From the NCBI GenBank assembly GCA_964019135.1, contig OZ025263.1, forward strand, positions 28,085,639 through 28,149,638: a stretch of 64,000 nt of DNA, read 5' to 3'. A model generated the notes under the pieces. That model did not search any database, had not been told where the DNA came from, and worked only from the letters and a program-made list of their open reading frames with translations. Positions 40,951 to 52,774 of this stretch are shown piece after piece. Each line of letters opens with the position of its first letter. The stretch's first letter is position 1. The translations under genes and the position numbers were made by a program. The stretch comes from Arenicola marina (lineage: Eukaryota > Annelida > Polychaeta > Arenicolidae).

Positions 40951-42074
40951 ACCAACCATTAAGACATCTATAAGTGTTCCAATTTGAAGTCGAAATCGAC
41001 TTTTGTTCACACTAATTATCATACATGGGACCCTTAATATATGACTCTATGAGGCTACACAGTCGATGCCTCAGTATGCCCAGGCACACAACACAGTTAC
41101 CATTCAAGAACCCCATTTGCGTGTAGTGGAGTATCGCTCAAATCCGTGTGTGGGCGTGTGTATTGGCGGGGAGGAGACGACTCAGGTCCGCTATGCCGGC
41201 GTTATCTGCCTACAATCAAATGTTGAGTATAAAATATTCATAAATACCCCCATGTTGCCGCTATTCATTTTGAACTTTCTAGTAAGCAAGCCAATATAGC
41301 AATGTATCACATTCTATCGCGTGGCATATGTTCAAGCAATTATTTTGGGTTCATTTCACTTGCCAACACCACTCACCAACATTTTGAGGTAAATGCCGGC
41401 AGCACCGTCGTGGCTGCATGTAACTGTAACTATATACGGTGAAATAGCGCAATTTTGTATAGAAACAGTAACGCCCGTCAGGCGAATAATTTTTATATTC
41501 ACTAAGATCTTATGTCCACAAAAAAACCTTTGGATGCAAAGCTTTAATTACCACTGCGCCACGCAGTCAGTCTTGTAAGTCAGCTGTCGCATGTGCATGC
41601 TAATGCTTTCAGAAGTCTCCAAATCCGTTGGCCCAGTCGTTCAGTCACTCCACGCTTGCATCTCAATCTTTATATCGACTCAAACCCTAACGAAACATGT
41701 TCAAGGCGATACTTCAAAGTATGATAACGACTTAAGTCTTTAGGCTTCAAACCCCGCTATAAACGAACCCGTCAATGGGTAATTAGAAAACAAACAAAGC
41801 AAACTTTGAGGGTAAATAGCATTCATACGCGGTAAACAGGCACAATGGAAAGCCATGCGCATCATTGCATATCAAACCTTCAAAATCACCAGAGTGTCCA
41901 GCACATCCTATGCTATGGCATGGCCGTTCCTGTCATGACGCCGCGATAAGCTGAATAAGGAATGGACGACGTTTCGGGTTTACAACTTGGACCATATTAC
42001 TGCTAAAGAGTCGCGATGGATCTCAAAATGGTCCAATTGGTCCCATAGCACCGATCTTCGTCTTCTATGCATAG
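40951..42074. other. Intergenic, no gene seen
   Basis: Duplicate of 25991-27114. Confidence 0.5.
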
Positions 42075-43640
42075 TAAACTGTCATCAGCTGTATTAACAC
42101 CCGGGAGAGTCTCTGAATCATTTGATATGAAAATAGGTACACGGCAAGGCTGTCAAGTTAGACCACTATTGTTTATGATATATGTAAATACATTGTGATA
42201 TGATCTTGCAAAGTCTGGTACAAACGGTATCTTTATAAATGAGAACTTTGATAACCTGTCAGCCCTGTTCTATGCAGATGACCAGCTAAGTGACATTGTA
42301 GGCCGCATACAAAAACAAATAAATTTACTTTCAGTCTTCTGCAAAGAATGGGGTTTGAAAGTAAACTTGGATAAAATAAAAGTTATGGTATTTAGAAACG
42401 GGGGCCCACTGCGGCAAAATGAGAAACGGTATCTTGATGGAGTCCAACTCGAAGCTAAATCATATTATAAATATCTTGGGTTAATTATTTCTAGTCGTCT
42501 ATGTTGGTCAATGTCACAACGTACCCTAGCTGAGCAACAGAACAAAGCAGCTGTGTTTATTCTGCAGACTGCAACAAAGCTTACCTTTTTTGATGTCAAA
42601 ATGCTGTGTAATTTATTGGTAACATGGTGCTACCCATCTTAACGTATGGAAGTGAACTTTGGGGCTTTAACACACATGATGCTATTGAAAGGAATTAAAC
42701 GAAATTTTGTAAATGTGTCCTGAAACTGCCCAGCCACACTTCAAATTCAATTGTTCTAGGTGAATGTGGCAGGTGCAAGATAGATGTTGTATGTAAGTTT
42801 AAGGTCTTGAAATTTTGGTGCACTTTATTGGGAATGGATGAGAGCCGGTTGCCGAAGGCTTGTTATCATATGATGTATAAACTCGATGGGATTGGCAGAA
42901 GAACCTGGGCGACCGAGGTCAAAGACTTATTGTTTAGGCTAGGATTCGGGTATTGTTGGATTGTTCAAGATGTAGGAAACACAGAAGTATCTTTAAGCGA
43001 AGCAAAGCAAAGACTCAGGACATCGGCCAGCAAGAGTGGTACTCGGAAATGTGTTCAAATAGTAAGCTTCGAAGCACTGTAGAATTTAAATACGTTATTA
43101 AATTGGAATGTTACTTGGACTGTGTGAGTACTGTAAAGCACAGAATAGCGTTGTCGAGATTTAGATGTAGTGTACATAAATTAGCGATTGAAGAAGGAAG
43201 GCATATAAATGTACCACCCGAGTTAAGGGTTTGTAAATATTGTGAAAAATACGGGGAACACCTAGTAGAAGATGAATACCACTTTTTACTGATATGCCCA
43301 CTATATCAATATATGTGCCAGATATATCTACCTCATTTTGTCTTAGAAAATCCGAACCATGATAATTTTAGTTTAACTATGGCATCAACAGACAGCAAAA
43401 CAATAAAGAACTTAGCACTAACTTCATATATATAGCATCCACTGTACGCGACAAAAACCTTCTCGCAACTTTAAATTAAATTTGAATATATGTGCAGCGT
43501 GTGGTAATCTATGACTGTGAATGTGTTTTGTATTGTTTTCGTTGAATTATATATATATATTGTATGAATTTTTCTTGTACCATGGGCATTGCGCCCACAG
43601 TACCGAAAATAAACTTCATCTTCGTCTTCCTTATCACGTT
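42075..43640 (+). mobile_element. 5'-truncated LINE (RT to 3' end), copy B
   Basis: Duplicate of 27115-28680 with the same stops. There is one further single-base loss near 42617 (LLVTWCYPS instead of LFGNMVLP) and a 3-base loss near 43040. Same hairpin and AATAAA 3' end. Confidence 0.85.
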
Positions 43641-44338
43641 TTTATAGAGTTTTACTATTCAGGCTTGTGATTGACCTGCACAAGACAAGAGACTAGGGAA
43701 GTGGAGTCGTAGTAGGCCTAGCAGTGGACCCAAGAGTCGTATATAAAAGAAGACAATATATGACGGAGTGTGAGCTGTTTGAAAATCTGAAGCAATGAAG
43801 CGACCGTGCACTGTTCCCGCACGACCGCCTCTCTTGCTCTCTCAAAACACACTGAGACAAAACTTCCGGTGATCATGCTTCGCGCATGCGCGGAGTCTCC
43901 CCCCTCCCCCCTCCCCCCAGAGTGGACCCATGAGTGACCATGGCGCGGGACGGAGGGGGGTGGGATGATTCACCAACGTGGCAGATACTGGTGTAGGTGG
44001 TGGGTTTTCAACATGGGCCGGAGATTACATAACGCAACGTGTGTGTGTGGGGGGGGGGGGGGGGTTGGGCGGGGTCGTGGTTTTGGATTGGTCGGGGCCG
44101 GGCCAGCTATGGACACATGATGTGGGTCTAGAATAGATGGGGAGGGTCCGCCTTTGGTGGTATGAGCTCGCTCGATAAACTTGGGAGAAGCTTGCGACTT
44201 GCGTGAGGGGCGAGGGGCGATACCAACCACAAAACAGGGCGTGCCTCTGTCATTCTTGTCACATCATGCGGCAAGTATATTTCAATAAACAGTGGTCTAA
44301 GCTCTGGGAACTTGTCAGCACAAAGTAAATTATTAGCC

Positions 44339-44664
44339 TATTTACTTCCTGGTAAACATGTCGATTCACCTGACAGACCGATCCAGTTGGCTGCGTCCAC
44401 TGATCAAACTCGGTCCGCAACACTTGCTGAGATCTCTCTCTCACGTCTAAGAGACGCAATAACTTGATCTCTACAGTGTTGTACACTCTCAAAGTGGCAA
44501 ACCAGTGGAACGCTTGCATCACCACCTGCTTTCACTGTCCCCGGAATTAAGTGTATCAGACCAGTTTAGCCCTCATGTAGATAGCATTGGCCTATAACAC
44601 CAAACCAGATTCGAACCATAGACCCCTGGATCACAAGGCGTGTGACCTTACCAGGACCAGAGCC
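44339..44664 (+). promoter_or_regulatory. Conserved 5' block of receptor gene 4
   Basis: Nearly identical to the block of gene 2, as part of the 15-kb duplication, including the antisense tRNA-like stretch next to the ATG. Confidence 0.55.
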
Positions 44665-47600
44665 ATGGACACGCCCGGCAAGCTGTCTGTACACTGTGTG
44701 GTGAGGTTGTTCCTCAGCGGCCTTCTGATCAGCTGTCCCACGGCGGCGGAGGCAAAAGGTAAACACTCTAATTACATAATATACATCTAAGTACATCTGT
44801 GTGTACTTCTAAGTACGTCTGGGTGTACTCCTAAGCATGTCTGGGTGTACCTCTAAGTGTGCGTCTATATGTATGTCTTGGTTCGACTACATATAACCCC
44901 TACGTCTACGCCGGTTTAAATCTACGTCTATGTATGTCTAACTTTACTTCTAATATTCTATCGAGGTATATTTACGTTGACGTCAATCTATGTATGTCCA
45001 ATACATACTACTAGTCTACATGAACGTCTCAGTGCGTTTAGATGTGTTGCTAAGTGCTAACTCGCACCAGTATGTCGGCGACACTACTTCTTGTTTCACA
45101 GACTGTTGTACTACTTCCGGAGTAATGACTGCGCGCGGAGGTTCAGAGAAGAAAGGAAATTAAAATGAAATGCCTTGGCGTTCAGGCCGCTTTTGTGCAC
45201 GCACGTTAAGCTGGGCAAGTTCAGGGAAAAGAAAGCATGTGAAATGAATGTGGTCAACTCTCTTAAGGACATTTATATTTTCTGGCTGATTTGTTTAACT
45301 GTTTGAAATGTCTTATTTCTACCTATCACGATGCGCTTCAGAATCTGTTGTCAGTTCTACAACAAGCAACAGGGAAAGATGCTTGTCACTCCAACGACGA
45401 CCCATCCCACAATGGCGGTCCAATTCCATCATGACGGTCCAATCCCAAAACGAAGGTCCAATCCCACGATCACAGTCCAATCCCTAGATGACGACCCAAT
45501 CCCACGATGACGGTCCAATCCCACGATGACGGTCCAATCCCACGATGACGGTCCAATCCCTCGATGACGGCCCAATCCCACGATGAAGGTCCAATCCCGC
45601 GTTACACAAGGATACGTGAAAGATTTGTTTCCCGTGTAGGCTATACATGAGGATGTGATGGCCCAGAGTGGCTATACATGAGAATGTGACGGTCCAGAGT
45701 GGTTATACATGAGGATGTGACGGCCCAGAGTGGTTATACATGAGGATGTGACGGCCCAGAGTCCCAGGGTGATTACACATGAGCATGTCATGACCCAGGG
45801 TGGTTATGCATCAGCATGTGACCGCCCAGGGTGGTTATATCGCAGATATTGTTATGTATTTATGCTATGTTTATCATTTTATTCACAGAGGCCAGGATTT
45901 GTGTGATGACAGTCGGCTTCCTCTTGGGACCTGCCATCAGCTGTACATCCGGGTACCTGATTAACCTCACTGGTGCTGAGTTCTTGGAGCTGAATAGCCG
46001 TCTGTGCGGCAATAACGTGTGTCCCTGTGACCACACGACCTGTAGGGTGAACGTGGACACGGTAAACGGCGGCTCGCATTATAAGTCCATCATCAGTCAC
46101 TGTCATTACAAGCCGCAGTGTGAGACAGTGATGCTGCCTAGGACGTCCGCCTTCCCCTGTAATAGCGCTGACCTGCTGCTGATACGCTACACATGCATTG
46201 ACGGTAAGGCCCCTCGGGTTAATTCAGGCGCTAGGCTGACACTGTTTGGTAGTATCTAAGGCAAGTATTTGTGAGACTGTAAACAGACATGGGTGCAGAA
46301 AATTAAGGTAATACATGCGAAAGCAGGGTTTCGAAAATGTGGGGTCTACTTGAAATAAGGGGGTCTTTTCGGGTAGGCCTGCGACGAGATAGGAAGGGGT
46401 GGGGGGGTTGTAAACAGGGTGGGTCCACACACATATAGTGGGGCCTTCCAGTACGCGGTGCAAAGGGTGGGAGTGCAATGGTCCACACGTAATATTGCGT
46501 TTTGGGTTGATAAAAAGCATCGTCGCCCGTTGGCTTGCGATAGGGCCAAATGGGCGTCAAGGGGGGGGGGGGGGGCTGGCGAGGTGTCCGGACCCAATGG
46601 ACATCCAGTAATTCATTAGCGTTATGGCCGACTTTAATTCCGAAAAATCGATAACTACTAGACAACATCTAAGTACATATAGTAATGTGGCCGATAGTTC
46701 AGCAATCAGATCGTATTAGATGAATCAACATCTAAATAACTATGTCTACATGCATCTATCGAATTCACCAAAGCATTGAGGCAGGAGTCGAGAGCATATA
46801 TATAACGCAGCCTCAAGCGGAATGAGTTGAAGGCAGACAGTGATAATAGCATCTATATCTATTTCTACACGATCCACCAGAGCCAATATTCCCAGACACC
46901 CCTATGACCACATCAAACGTCATAGCAACAGAGGAAAGCCATCCATCCGACGTCATAGCAACAGAGGAAAGCCCTACACCACCAACGACTGATGATGTCG
47001 CAATTAACATTACCGGCACCGAAACTGCCGGAGATTCCTCAGTGTCAGGTAAAACACTATTATGCACATAAACTAATGCTGTAATATGTCTCATTCGATC
47101 ATGGCCATGGACGGTGAGGGGAGGGGCACTTGGGTTCAATGAGAGGGTGTTGAGGTCTCCTGGGAGCCACTCTCTCTCTGATGACATGTATTTCTTCTAT
47201 CGATGTCTTCAGATGCCCTGCTGGGTGTGTCGGTAATGGCGGCCCTGCTAATGGTCGCCGTCCTCGTCCTGGCAGTCTGCCTCGTCCTCAGGTAACTCAA
47301 CCACCCGTATCCACAGCCAGCAGTCTGCCCCATCCTCATGTAACTCAACCACATGTATCCACAGCCAGCAGTCTGCATCGTCCTCAGGTAACTCAACCAC
47401 ACGTATCCACAGCCAGCAGTCCACCTCGTCCCCGGGTAACTCAACCACACGTATCCACAACCAGCAGTCTGCCTCGTCCTCGGGTAACTCAAACGCACGT
47501 ATCCACAGCCAGTAGTCTTCCTCGTCCTCAGGTAACTCAAACACACGTATCCACAGCCAGTAGTCTTCCTCGTCCGCAGGTAACTCAACTACACGTCTGC

Positions 47601-48290
47601 ACAGTCAAAAGTTGTTGACTCCAAGGTCGGATCAAGGAGAGTGTGCAGGGGGTTCGGACCCCACCCTCTTTTTATTTAGGAAGAATGTCATTTTTCAATG
47701 CAAAATTTAAGCAGTCTTAGGCGTGGACCCCCCCCCCCCACCCCTCGGTTGTTCGAAAGTTGGTGGATAGACCGGTCGCAATTTTGTTCAGAACCCCACG
47801 CCCCCTTTTCCAAATTCCTGGATCCGCCCCTGGATTCGCTGTTCAGAATCTACTCGGTTACGCCTCCTGAACAGCGAATCAACAACTTCTCGTGATTTCT
47901 CTGTATTATTTGTAAAGAAGATGCACCAATAGACGGCAGGGCAGAAATTAATGTCTTAACCTATGGCTTTACAGTTGCAGAAAAATAGCTTCCCAGCAAA
48001 AGGAATTATCAGCGATAAGAACGGCGCCAAGCCCTACAAACGCTACCATGTCGTCTGCCACGAATCACGTGACACTTCCGACGAGTCCGTACGAAACCTT
48101 GGAGACCGCTCCTCAAGCGGCGAGACTCGAGGGCGATGGGAGCGCCACCTACAGTGAGCTGACGGAGGCGGCGGCGTATATGAACATGGTCGCCGGCCGG
48201 AGCCGTGAACAGAGTGCTTCGGACCCCGGGGGACCGGAGCGGTCCCAGGCACCGAGCTACGTCAACATGGCCGCCGGTCAAAGAGCATAA
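44665..48290 (+). CDS. SUEL-lectin/YxNM receptor gene 4 (intact, five exons)
   Basis: Best representative. Exons: 44665-44758, 45889-46203, 46881-47048, 47213-47291, 47981-48290; 321 aa. All junctions are GT-AG and phases join (1,1,1,2). The signal peptide has an unusual Arg in its hydrophobic core (CVVRLFLSGLL). The lectin domain has ten Cys (SUEL normally eight; the extra pair includes a CPC) and an NLT glycosylation site. The stalk is acidic and Thr/Ser/Pro-rich. The transmembrane exon reads GVSVMAALLMVAVLVLAV. The tail is about 100 aa with SPYETLE, TYSELTE, AAYMNM and PSYVNM. YMNM equals the CD28/IRS-type PI3K-p85 and Grb2 SH2 docking motif. I infer a type I surface lectin receptor signalling through phosphotyrosine. 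Confidence 0.85.
44783..45840 (+). repeat. Intron 1 composite minisatellite, gene 4
   Basis: 22-bp repeat (44783-44870), conserved block (45071-45220), 19-bp CCAAT array (45392-45600), 31-bp array (45644-45840). Two to three fewer units than gene 2 in the last two arrays. Confidence 0.8.
45071..45220 (+). promoter_or_regulatory. Conserved intron 1 block, gene 4
   Basis: As in gene 2: ACTACTTCTTGTTTCACAGA and TTCCGGAGTAATGACTGCGC. Confidence 0.4.
47292..47600 (+). repeat. 48-bp splice-junction minisatellite, gene 4
   Basis: Six extra units in register from the true donor at 47291. Three of the six have lost the AG before GT (CATGTAAC, CCGGGTAAC, TCGGGTAAC), so fewer usable AG|GT junctions remain than in gene 2. 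Confidence 0.92.
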
Positions 48291-50180
48291 GTCTTTAATT
48301 GTTATGATATCAAGCGAAGTTATCCGTTACAAGTAATGACCCTACTGATGTTTGTATCAAATAATAAGCTATAAACCTAACTTTAGATGAACTGGACGGT
48401 ATACAAAGTGTTTAATGTAATAATGTAAACCTGCATGCAGAGAAGTTCATAAGTTATTAAAGGCCAGGGGGAATGGTCGGGGTAGAGGGTATTTCAAGAT
48501 AATTGGCTGCTGGGGACGTGCCGCTGGATACGGTGGGTTTTTCGTGCATTTTGGTACGCCAATGGGTTCTAATTTATGCACTTTTGGTACCTGCATGGGT
48601 CTACTTTGGGGGGTGGCAGGGGCATATCTATTTTTTTTGGGGGGGGGAGGGGTAGAGGGGTTGAAACCTACCCCCTTCTTGTGAACTTGAGCATAGAGTG
48701 TAAAAGTCGGGTTCTCCGAGCACCTCCCGCCCCCCCGGACGCAAGTTTTTGATACCCACAAAATAAACAATCAAGAGTTCATTTTTTCACAAAACATGTT
48801 CTGCAAAAGTACTATTCACCTTATAACAGTTCAACGTTCACTACGCATCCGTTCCAAGGATTTGAAAACGAATGTTTTTCCAATTCACTCATACATTTGC
48901 CAATTACCTCCCACAGTGTGAAACGAGCAATCACGCGTTTTTACTGAAAAAATAAGTGTATACGAATAGTGTACACCAGCTAGAGCGATGTGTTTATTAT
49001 ATCGACCTGTATATTGAGGATATACGCTGACGTAGCGGAGTCTACTTACATAACAAACTCGAGACAATAATTACACTTACAACCATAGCATTTCAATCAT
49101 GACGCCTTATGTATACACAGTAACGCTGTAAGGCGATTTGTGATCACGACAGAAGCACCAAACTTTTGCAAGTTTTGCTAGGCTTGGGTATATACCTAAT
49201 GTGTAAGCTATGCAAAAACAGTTCATATAGAATTGGATCCCATGAGACGAGTATTAAGATGTTCGTGCTTTAGTTGTTTGTATGAAACTGTGTCTTTGAT
49301 CTACAGAACAATGTACTGTAGTATCATGCTTTCATTGTGGATCTGAAATCTTGTTTTGATGTACCGTGTACTGTAACATTAATATAGAAATTAATTTAAA
49401 AAGAAATGTTTTCTCTAGTTTGGTTTTCAAATCAAACCCATACAAGGTATTAGAAATGTAATGCCTTCTGGGAACGTCTATTAAGATGTCATTATTGACA
49501 AGTCAACATGGCTGCCGCACTGAAGGTGTCCATGATACAAATAACTTCTTAGTCTAATTTTTGTTGGAGATACAACTCAGCATATTTTGCCTTGTAATGA
49601 GACTGAAACTCAACGGATTCAGAAAACATGATACCCCACTTTTCAAAACCATTACTTTGTATGGGTTTTGGGGTCAAAGCTATCTCCAGTTCTGATGATA
49701 ACGTGAAATAATCAACATGACGGGATTTCGCATGGCGTGAAACGCAACTGATAGTTTCCCTTGATATATCAACGCCCGGACACACACAAGATATATATAT
49801 ATTGACATTTCATGTATTCAACGCTTGAAATCTCCCTCTAAGTCATAATTCACATCACTATCATGATTTAATAACCCATGATCTATTACTAAACACGGGT
49901 CGTCCAGCAGAACTACAAGTCAACCACGCACTGACAGACTACGGACAGATGGGGTGACCAAAATGTGAGTTCTTGGTCGGGGTCCAGCGGCTTACAGTAC
50001 TTGTCCACCATTTCCATTAAAACGCCTTCCCCTGTGGGAGGGTCCCATCGGAGAGACTTGTCCTTGTCAATCAGAACTGTTAAAAACAAGACACATTAGG
50101 ATATATATACATAATATAAAAATTATCCACGTAAACCTAGCAATATAATGAACTATGCCGTTGATCAAGTCTTTAGCACG
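48291..50180. other. Insertion-bearing 3' flank of gene 4, no gene seen
   Basis: Compared with gene 2, roughly 1.6 kb (about 48525-50155) separates the stop from the original ATCAATTGAATAAA poly-A region at 50183-50196. Part of this (about 48800-49800) reappears at 56860-57900 after gene 5. No domain recognised. A G-run block near 48600-48660 is shared with the tail of gene 5. Confidence 0.55.
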
Positions 50181-50214
50181 ACATCAATTGAATAAATAAT
50201 ATGAGCGACTGTTT

Positions 50215-51260
50215 AATATGATGCGTGGCACTTCCGACAACGCAGCGGGTATCACGGCAAAAACGGTGTCATGAAGAAAGGATCGGGGATATTTATTATG
50301 TGAATACTCACACCAGTGGAACTCAAACCTAAAACGTCTTGAGCTTGATCTACCAGAAATGTTAAATTTAATGGTATATACATGTATGTGCATATATAAG
50401 AATAATAAGAATAAGAATTTTGTTTCACTGATTACGCATTTAGTATATGTTAATGAATTATAATAAATATTAATAACTCACATAATGCATAGTAATACGT
50501 ATTAATAACAGAAAACGTTCTGTGAAATGTGTGTCTAGTGGCCTTGAGCGTCCCTCTCCGATATTTCACTCGCTAGATGGCGCCTAATGATGCCCCATTG
50601 GATCTCAAAATAAATAAATCGATTCATTTTCTCACAGTTCTCTGTTTCTTCTGGTGAACCATTTTTTTTTATTTCCGGGAGGTTACGAAACAGAGCATTG
50701 TGTTTCATTGGTCGCCAAGTTAAATCCTTGATGTTATGGGTCGTTTCGTCTATGCACTCGTTCTGATTTATGACTTCTTTCAGAATGTTACCGTTGACCT
50801 GCTTTATGGCTCATTGTGCTTAATACAAGACCTCGCATTTATACGCCATCTTGGAAAAGCATGACGGGCGCAAAGAGTTCTTGAAAATGTTTTGGTGTTC
50901 TCTTGATTTGTTCTATTTAGACAAATACCATATTACCAAGGTAGTGGCAAGGTATTGGGCAAGATTAATGGGCATGTCTAACTCACCCAGAAAAATAATA
51001 CTCAGAACGCATTGAACATCCAGTGACGCCTCGCAGTGGAATAATCTGAATATGATTTTCGAAGTCGTCTATGGAGGAGGTAATTTTGGGTGACATTCGC
51101 CTTGTCACTTTCGGCGCTGAATTGGCGTGTTCTCTTTCGCAATTTTTTAGTGATCGACTTATGTTATATTATAACATATATGTGTTAATGATGTATTCGT
51201 GTCAGGAATGATGATACGATTCGCCAGACCACTTGCCGGTGTTGTGTTCACTCGTCCGCC
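50215..51260. repeat. Block D, second copy
   Basis: CAACGCAGCGGGTATCACGG, TTTCACTCGCTAGATGGCGC and TTGATGTTATGGGTCGTTTC, as at 33860-34744. Confidence 0.6.
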
Positions 51261-51264
51261 ATGT

Positions 51265-51570
51265 TTGTTTCTGGGGACGGTAACGTTTGGCAGGGACGGG
51301 GAGCGGCAATGGGAGGGGGTTAATACGTTCTAAACCAGATGTTTTGCTTGGGGGGGGGGGTAGTTTACGTGGGGATATAGGAGATACAGGCTAGGGATGA
51401 GGGGGGTGCGGGGGGAAGTGAACGTGGGGGTGGGGGGGAGGGGTGATGTGCATAGTGGGAGGGGTAGGGGGGAGGGGCGGGGGATTGTAACCTCCACCCG
51501 CAAGATGGCGATGGGAGACGGGCGCGCCGCGCATGAGCGCGCACTGAGAGTTACGCCCAAGAAGCGTTAC
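51265..51570 (+). repeat. G-rich dispersed block, copy 4
   Basis: GGGGACGGTAACG, GGATATAGGAGATACAGGCT and GAGGGGTGATGTGCATAGTG. Same family as 5130-5300 and 34745-35030. Confidence 0.6.
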
Positions 51571-51579
51571 CCCCAATGA

Positions 51580-52317
51580 AAATTACATTCGCTTCACGCA
51601 CCTTCTACTAAACAAGCATGTCAAACCGTGCGGTAGGTGTTCCAATATACTGTGGTTTTACCAGCTATGTGTGAACTGGTAACATGTAAGTGAAACGCAA
51701 ACAAATGACGTTGTTAGGAACAACGCCACATGTTCTGACCATCAAATCCTGTATGCCATTTACAAACACGCGTGGCGAGAAGCGGTGCTGATGGCAAGAA
51801 CTTTTTAGGGTATGGCAATAGTTTCTAAAAGTATGTATCTTACACCTTTTCTTGTTATTTTGGTTGAAGTCTCCGTGATTACGACGATATCCTCTGTTGA
51901 TCTGTTCGAAGCAGCAGACAATTCAGTTCTGTCCGCCACCTTGCCCACCCAGTGGAGAATCTGCGCATGCGTGCATGTCGTTCAAACCACACTACTCGCT
52001 TGGTGGCGCTTCATACACCCAGTCATTGACACGCAATAAGCGAAACGCCACCTGGCGAAAGCCGCTGGTGAAGAATGACCAAATACGAAAGTCTCATTTC
52101 AACCGACTTGATAGTAATGCGATACTTTGTTAGTTCATATGCATGTGGGTTTTGTGGTAAATATGAAGTTTAGTTATCAGAGTACAAAATGACCAGGGTT
52201 TGATAGGTCGTGCGGTTAACAACACTCTCATTTTCTACATGAAGATATGAGACTGTTGTGCGGAGCAACAACTGTCATATAGGACTAGCCCCCCCCCCCC
52301 CCCCACCGGCTCCCACA
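51580..52317. other. Spacer before gene 5, no gene seen
   Basis: Unique sequence ending in an 18-C run near 52288. The short frame at 51812-52039 begins with a hydrophobic stretch but has no recognisable domain and no copy elsewhere in the cluster. Confidence 0.45.
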
Positions 52318-52707
52318 AATGGTATTCACTTCCCAGTCAACATTGCTATTTATCCCACAGACCGATCCAGTTGGCTGCGTCCACTGATCAAACTTTGACT
52401 AGAGCTCGGACAATATCACGTGTTGGTCTCGCTGGCTCGGTCCGCAACAGATGCTGAGATCTCTTTCTCACGTCCCAGGACGCAATGACTTGGTCTCTGT
52501 AGTGCTGTACACTCTCCCAGTGGCAAACCAGTGTAACTCTGGCATCCCCACATCCTTTCACTGTCCCGGGAATTAAGTGTATCAGACCAGTTAGCCTTCA
52601 TGTACATAGCACTGGCCTAAAACACCACTATTTCGCGAATTATCAAACCGGATTCGAACCACAGACCCCTGGATCACAAGGCGTGTGACCTTACCAGGAC
52701 CAGAGCC
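52318..52707 (+). promoter_or_regulatory. Conserved 5' block of receptor gene 5
   Basis: GGTATTCACTTCCCAGTCAA, CCGATCCAGTTGGCTGCGTC, and GGATTCGAACCACAGACCCC before the ATG. The tRNA-like antisense stretch has its cleanest form here (GGTTCGAATCC in reverse complement). Confidence 0.55.
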
Positions 52708-52774
52708 ATGGACACACCCGGCAAGCTGTCTGTACACTGTGTGGTGATGTTGATCCTCAGCGGCCTTCTGATCA

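Larger units (their letters stand above)
38675..45910. repeat. Two-gene segmental duplication, right copy
   Basis: Partner of 23440-31100. It carries the tail of gene 3, the SINE, the truncated LINE, and gene 4 up to the lectin exon. It differs from the left copy by a 281-bp deletion at the CT run, the presence of seven tail bases missing in gene 1, one fewer unit or so in the arrays, and scattered substitutions. Confidence 0.85.

Noticed and set aside
47981-48290. Classic ITAM or ITIM in the receptor tail
   Set aside because: YETL and YSEL are 16 residues apart (ITAM 6-12), and the residue two before each Tyr is not I/V/L/S/T. The YxNM motifs fit better.
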